Under the pieces are notes generated by a model. It saw nothing but the letters and a program-made list of their open reading frames with translations, was not told the DNA's origin and made no database searches. 64,000 bases of DNA from Eulemur rufifrons (lineage: Eukaryota > Chordata > Mammalia > Primates > Lemuridae): NCBI RefSeq assembly GCF_041146395.1, contig NC_090986.1:46536001-46600000 (forward strand). The letters run 5' to 3'. Positions 60,590-64,000 of the stretch are shown here, piece by piece; the stretch's first letter is position 1, and every line of letters starts with the position of its first letter. A program made the translations under genes and the position numbers.

Positions 60590-60915
60590 GAATTCCGGTG
60601 GCAGCATGGAGCTAAAACAGAGATTGAACCCAATAGAAAGCAGTCTCAATGTAGTCCCCAGGAGTTCAGGCTTCTCTTTGCAACTCCTGGCAGCGGTGGT
60701 GCTATGGTTTCAGGCAGAAGCTACAGCTGCAAGAGTCATATCCCTTCTGGCCCAGGGCTAAAACAGCCTCCTAATTGCTGATAAATCCTTTTCCCTTTTG
60801 CTTCTCCAGCCCATCTAACAACTTTGCAACTGATTTCCTGCATTAAATTTTTCTCTATTTGGAAGCTCAAGAACGATTTCTGCATTCTGGACTTGACAAT
60901 GAATGATACCATTGG
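60590..60915 (+). mobile_element. Possible old LTR (ERVL-like)
   Basis: The end TGCATTAAATTTTTCTCTAT, 'ttggaagctcaagaacgatttctg' and GGACTTGACAATGAATGATA resembles the 3' part of old mammalian LTRs, with ATTAAA at about 60843 in the place of a poly-A signal. The 5' boundary and family are unclear. Confidence 0.35.
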
Positions 60916-61194
60916 CAAGAAACAAATTAGAGTTTCATAAAACTTATTAATTATCTGAATGCAGGGTAAAACCAAAGATAATTAATACATTTTTGCTTAG
61001 TAATTGAGCAATTACCAAAAATTCACATCTAAATTCCAAGTTCTCAGTCAGTTTAACTGAACCAAATACAAATATCCAGCAACCATCTCGCCTTATGAAT
61101 TGAACCATCAGAATTCATCCTTTTTGAAAAAAAGGAGTAAACATTTAATGAATCCCTTTAAATAACATACCATCCAAATTTAATGAGAGACAAA

Positions 61195-61555
61195 GCTGTA
61201 TTGTTGTGTTTTGCCTCTTTGTGAGCCTCTGTAAGGCTTCTCATGATGTGGCTTCCCTCCATGCAAGAGATCTGAGACAAAGGAAGTATATGCGGAAGAA
61301 GTTTTTTATAGTTGTAGATTCCCCAAAGTGAAACGATGTTTTTTTTGTTGCTGTTGCTGTTGTTGTTGTTTTAATAATCTGTCATTAGAAGTCACATACC
61401 ATCACTTCTGCCTTATGTTTTTTGGTCACATGGATTAACTCAGGTACAATTTGGAAGTAAAAGGGAGTAAATACCAGGAGGCCGGGATCTTTGTGAGTTA
61501 TCCCAGAGGTTGGCTACCACCATTCCTGCTACTTAGCATTGTCCCAATGAGGATT
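61195..61555 (+). repeat. Old interspersed repeat, family not identified
   Basis: GAAGTCACATACCATCACTT, 'ctgccttatgttttttggtcacatgga', GGAGTAAATACCAGGAGGCC and GGTTGGCTACCACCATTCCT follow a repeat I recognise as common in mammals but cannot name. It shares its general layout with 3265-3575. A (GTT)n patch is embedded at about 61347-61371. Orientation follows the remembered phrase order. Confidence 0.4.
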
Positions 61556-61559
61556 GGAT

Positions 61560-62585
61560 GATGTGGGAGAATGGGGATTGGTTAAATATATACTTTGGGG
61601 AACAAATAAGTATTTTCAATGTAAATTACCTACCACTATACCACTATTTCATCTTTAGTATCATCTTTGCTTATGAAAAACAGAGTATTATGTATGCACC
61701 AAAAATTGTACTCAAAAGCAAAAAAAAGAAGAAACTTTTAAAGTGAGAGAGAAATATTTCAAACATTTTAACAAGAAAAATCATAAAATGAATATTTTTT
61801 GATGAAAATGACTAGCAGTATGTAAGTTCAAAATTTTCTTTCTATAGCTCTGATGTATATTTAGAAGCTCATTTTACTCAATAAAATCCAAAATATACTG
61901 CCAAATAAAATCTAATATATTTTATAAACTTTTTTATTCAGTATATAAAATCAATCAACACAAAAGATACATTACGTACTGATATAAGAGGATTTTTTTG
62001 TTTGTTTTGGGTTTCTTACAACAAATTCAAATGAAGTTTGAAATAAAGATGTTATGTTTTATTAATCACTCCATAAGAAACATAGGCATTCTTTACTTCT
62101 CCAATACTTATGTAAAGCTTTTGTATTTATTTTTTCCCCATTACTTTTTTTTTTCTATATCGCAAACCAAAAGTTTAACTCATTTACGTTCAACCATTTA
62201 AAAAACTAAATGTATCTAAGGCCATAAGTTCATAAGAAGTCCCACTCTACCTTCAAAACAAATGTTTTTGTTGTTCAATTTTGTGAATTCCATTGTGAAT
62301 ACATATTTCACAAAGAAGATATTTAAGAAGAGACTTATATTTTAAAGTTTCTGAAGGTTTTTTCCCTTTTATGGTTTATTTGAAAGTTAATTACAGTATC
62401 AGGTATAAAAACTTATAAAAAAATGAAAACTTCCTTATAATCAAAGGAGTGGCTCAATTGTTAGATATTTTATGTGTTCTTGGAAAAAAAATTATATTCT
62501 CTATTTTGGGGGATGACGATTCAATATACAGTTATGAGATCAAGCTTGGAATATTGCTATTCCAATCTTCTCTATGCTTCTAATT
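61560..62585. other. Unassigned AT-rich DNA
   Basis: No gene recognised. Short frames (61558-61746, 61998-62201) are AT-rich chance frames. Confidence 0.5.
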
Positions 62586-62589
62586 TTTG

Positions 62590-63370
62590 TGTATAGGTGA
62601 ACTATCAGTTTCTGAGAGAGTTGTGTGTAAATCACGTATTTATTACTGTAGTTTGTCATTTGTTTCTGGTAATTCTATCAGTTTTGCTTTGTATGGTGAG
62701 AGATTATTTAGCATTAAAGTGTTTATAGTTTGATTTAGGTGTGTATGTCATATCTCCTTATTTATTGAAAGATATTTTCTACATTTTATTTTTATACTTT
62801 CTAATAGTTGTGTTTTATACTGGTTTCTTTAAAAGCCTACAACTTTCCAGTTTTAATCCAATCTGATCATAACTGACTTTTAGAGGGTAAGTTTAAATCA
62901 TTTATGTTTGTTTTGTTTACTGATATATTTGGATTTACTGATTCCATTTTAATCTGTGCTTTTCATATGACTTAATTTTTGGTTCTTTTTCTTTCTTTAT
63001 TTCATTTTTGTTATCTTTCCATTTTTCATCTTCTAATGTGGAAAATATAGATCACATGGCTCCCCCTTTTTTGTGGTTATCTGTCCTTATTTAATTATAC
63101 ATATATAATTATCAATTTCTCCAACAAAAGTAGAATTTGCTGTTTTTTTCCTCCCGAATTATTTTACATGATCTCATCCATACCTCAAATAATCTTTTCA
63201 TCAAAAATTTAAAACAATTTATTACATTAATATCTATTAAAGTATTTGCTCATCAATGTTTATTACATCTCACCCCATTTGCTAGGGCTAATTTTTATTT
63301 TCTTTGAACTACATGCTTTTACAGGTCTTTTGGCAAGAGTCTGAACTTATGTCCAGTATTTCTTCACCTT
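62590..63370 (-). mobile_element. Decayed LINE-1 ORF2, antisense
   Basis: AACTATCAGTTTCTGAGAGA, GGTAATTCTATCAGTTTTGC, TAGGTGTGTATGTCATATCT, 'taagtttaaatcatttatgtttg' (62887-62909) and TTTTGGCAAGAGTCTGAACT follow the antisense ORF2 order ('...tctgagagag...ctatcagtttttgc...aggtgcatatac...agaccatttacatttaa'). No open frame survives. Confidence 0.6.
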
Positions 63371-63404
63371 TAAATGATCTTTAAACCGAGTAGATGTTCA
63401 TTCC

Positions 63405-63770
63405 TTCATAACAAATATTTATTGTTTTCCACGTTACACCAGGCATTCCTTTGAGCACTGGGGATAAGGCAGTAGACCAAACATAAAAAGCCTCAGCCTT
63501 GATGGAACTTTGTTTTAGTTGTGGAGATTAATGATAACAAAAAAGAGTAGAAAAGAATATCAGGTAGGTATGGAATCTTTAATAAAATAAGTCTAAAAGG
63601 GTTTTAGAGATTGTGTCAGGAAAAGCTTTCCTGCAAAAATTTAGTTAGGACAGAACTAACTCAAAAGTGAGAGAAGAAATCTTACTGAAGAAGGTATCAG
63701 GCAGAAGTAATGTGTGCTCTAATACCAGTTTTTCTCTATGCTGAGCAGGAATAAAGACTATCAGGACTGT
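63405..63770 (-). repeat. LINE-2 (L2) fragment, antisense
   Basis: 'cataacaaatatttattg' (63408-63425), CCAGGCATTCCTTTGAGCAC, TGGGGATAAGGCAGTAGACC, AGCCTCAGCCTTGATGGAAC and 'tcaggaaaagctttcctgc' (63617-63635) match the antisense L2 3' end and adjoining sequence, in order. Confidence 0.85.
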
Positions 63771-63774
63771 AGTG

Positions 63775-64000
63775 GTGATCAAATTATAATAATTTTGTTA
63801 GACTATTTTGTAAAACATAAAGCATTATACAAATGAAAACAATACCTAAATATTATGGAAGAGTCAGATATTTTTTTCCTTTTTGAATAAGAATTCAGTG
63901 TTATTAGAGGAAAAGTAAAAGAAGGCAGTATGATAATGTTGGTGAAGACTGGGTATATGAAATGAGTTAATTGTAAAAGTGTTTGATACATTATAGAGAA
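63775..64000. other. Unassigned AT-rich DNA at the window end
   Basis: No gene recognised. Confidence 0.5.

Noticed and set aside
1..64000. About 70 open frames of 60-135 codons on both strands
   Set aside because: They are scattered, short and mostly low complexity (Phe/Leu/Ile/Lys/Ser from AT-rich DNA). Many lie in or antisense to L1, L2 or Alu. None shows a conserved host domain.
1..64000. CRISPR array, bacterial operons, ribosome binding sites, phage or plasmid features
   Set aside because: Alu, MIR, L1 and L2 content shows mammalian nuclear DNA; no regularly spaced direct repeats were seen.
1..64000. snRNA, 7SK, 5S, Y RNA or mitochondrial insertion copies
   Set aside because: I looked for characteristic wording of these RNAs and of mtDNA and found none apart from the tRNA fragment and Alu (7SL-derived).

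Overview
This is AT-rich nuclear DNA from a primate, with no supportable protein-coding gene. It is best read as intergenic or deep-intronic sequence from a strepsirrhine (lemur or galago type). Three things point there. Two dimeric Alu elements (about 28394 and 52347) carry wording typical of lemur-lineage Alus, such as CTGAGCAAGA in the left arm and TTTGAGGTTG in the right. Three LINE-1 3' ends (near 7430, 7740 and 44570) read close to GTAACCTAAACATTTGTACC...AATATTCTGAAATAAA. Old mammal-wide repeats (L2, MIR, Tigger-like and hAT-like elements) fill much of the rest. All open reading frames are short, at most about 135 codons. None resembles a conserved host protein; the few that are recognisable are pieces of LINE-1.

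Layout. 0-6.3 kb: AT-rich DNA, an old L1 scrap and a long decayed L2. 6.3-7.8 kb: a 5'-truncated, lineage-type L1 bounded by a target-site duplication (TSD), then a second small L1 tail. 9.5-12.3 kb: an old antisense L1 lacking the middle of ORF2. 12.5 kb: half of a hAT-like element. About 13-16 kb: the decayed 3' part of an ERV1-class provirus ending in a MER34-like LTR. 16.7-20.5 kb: two further L1 pieces, one with a 15-bp TSD. 20.5-37 kb: mostly unique AT-rich DNA with MIR, L2 and Alu pieces and one exon-like open interval. 37-39 kb: a long L2. 39-47 kb: L1 3' ends, microsatellites, a small retrotransposed tRNA fragment and a Tigger2/MER2-like transposon. 49-52 kb: MIR and serial L2 fragments. 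52-64 kb: an Alu, a purine-strand tract, an old L1 3' end, an LTR-like segment, antisense L1 and L2.

The most distinctive item is at 43194-43279. It is the 5' part of a tRNA-Arg(ACG), cut in the variable loop, without a poly-A tail, and flanked by a perfect 17-bp TSD. This matches the described class of mammalian 'tailless retropseudogenes'. No host genes were found, so no pathway or operon can be described. Family names are pattern recognition from memory, without a RepeatMasker run, and boundaries of old repeats are approximate.
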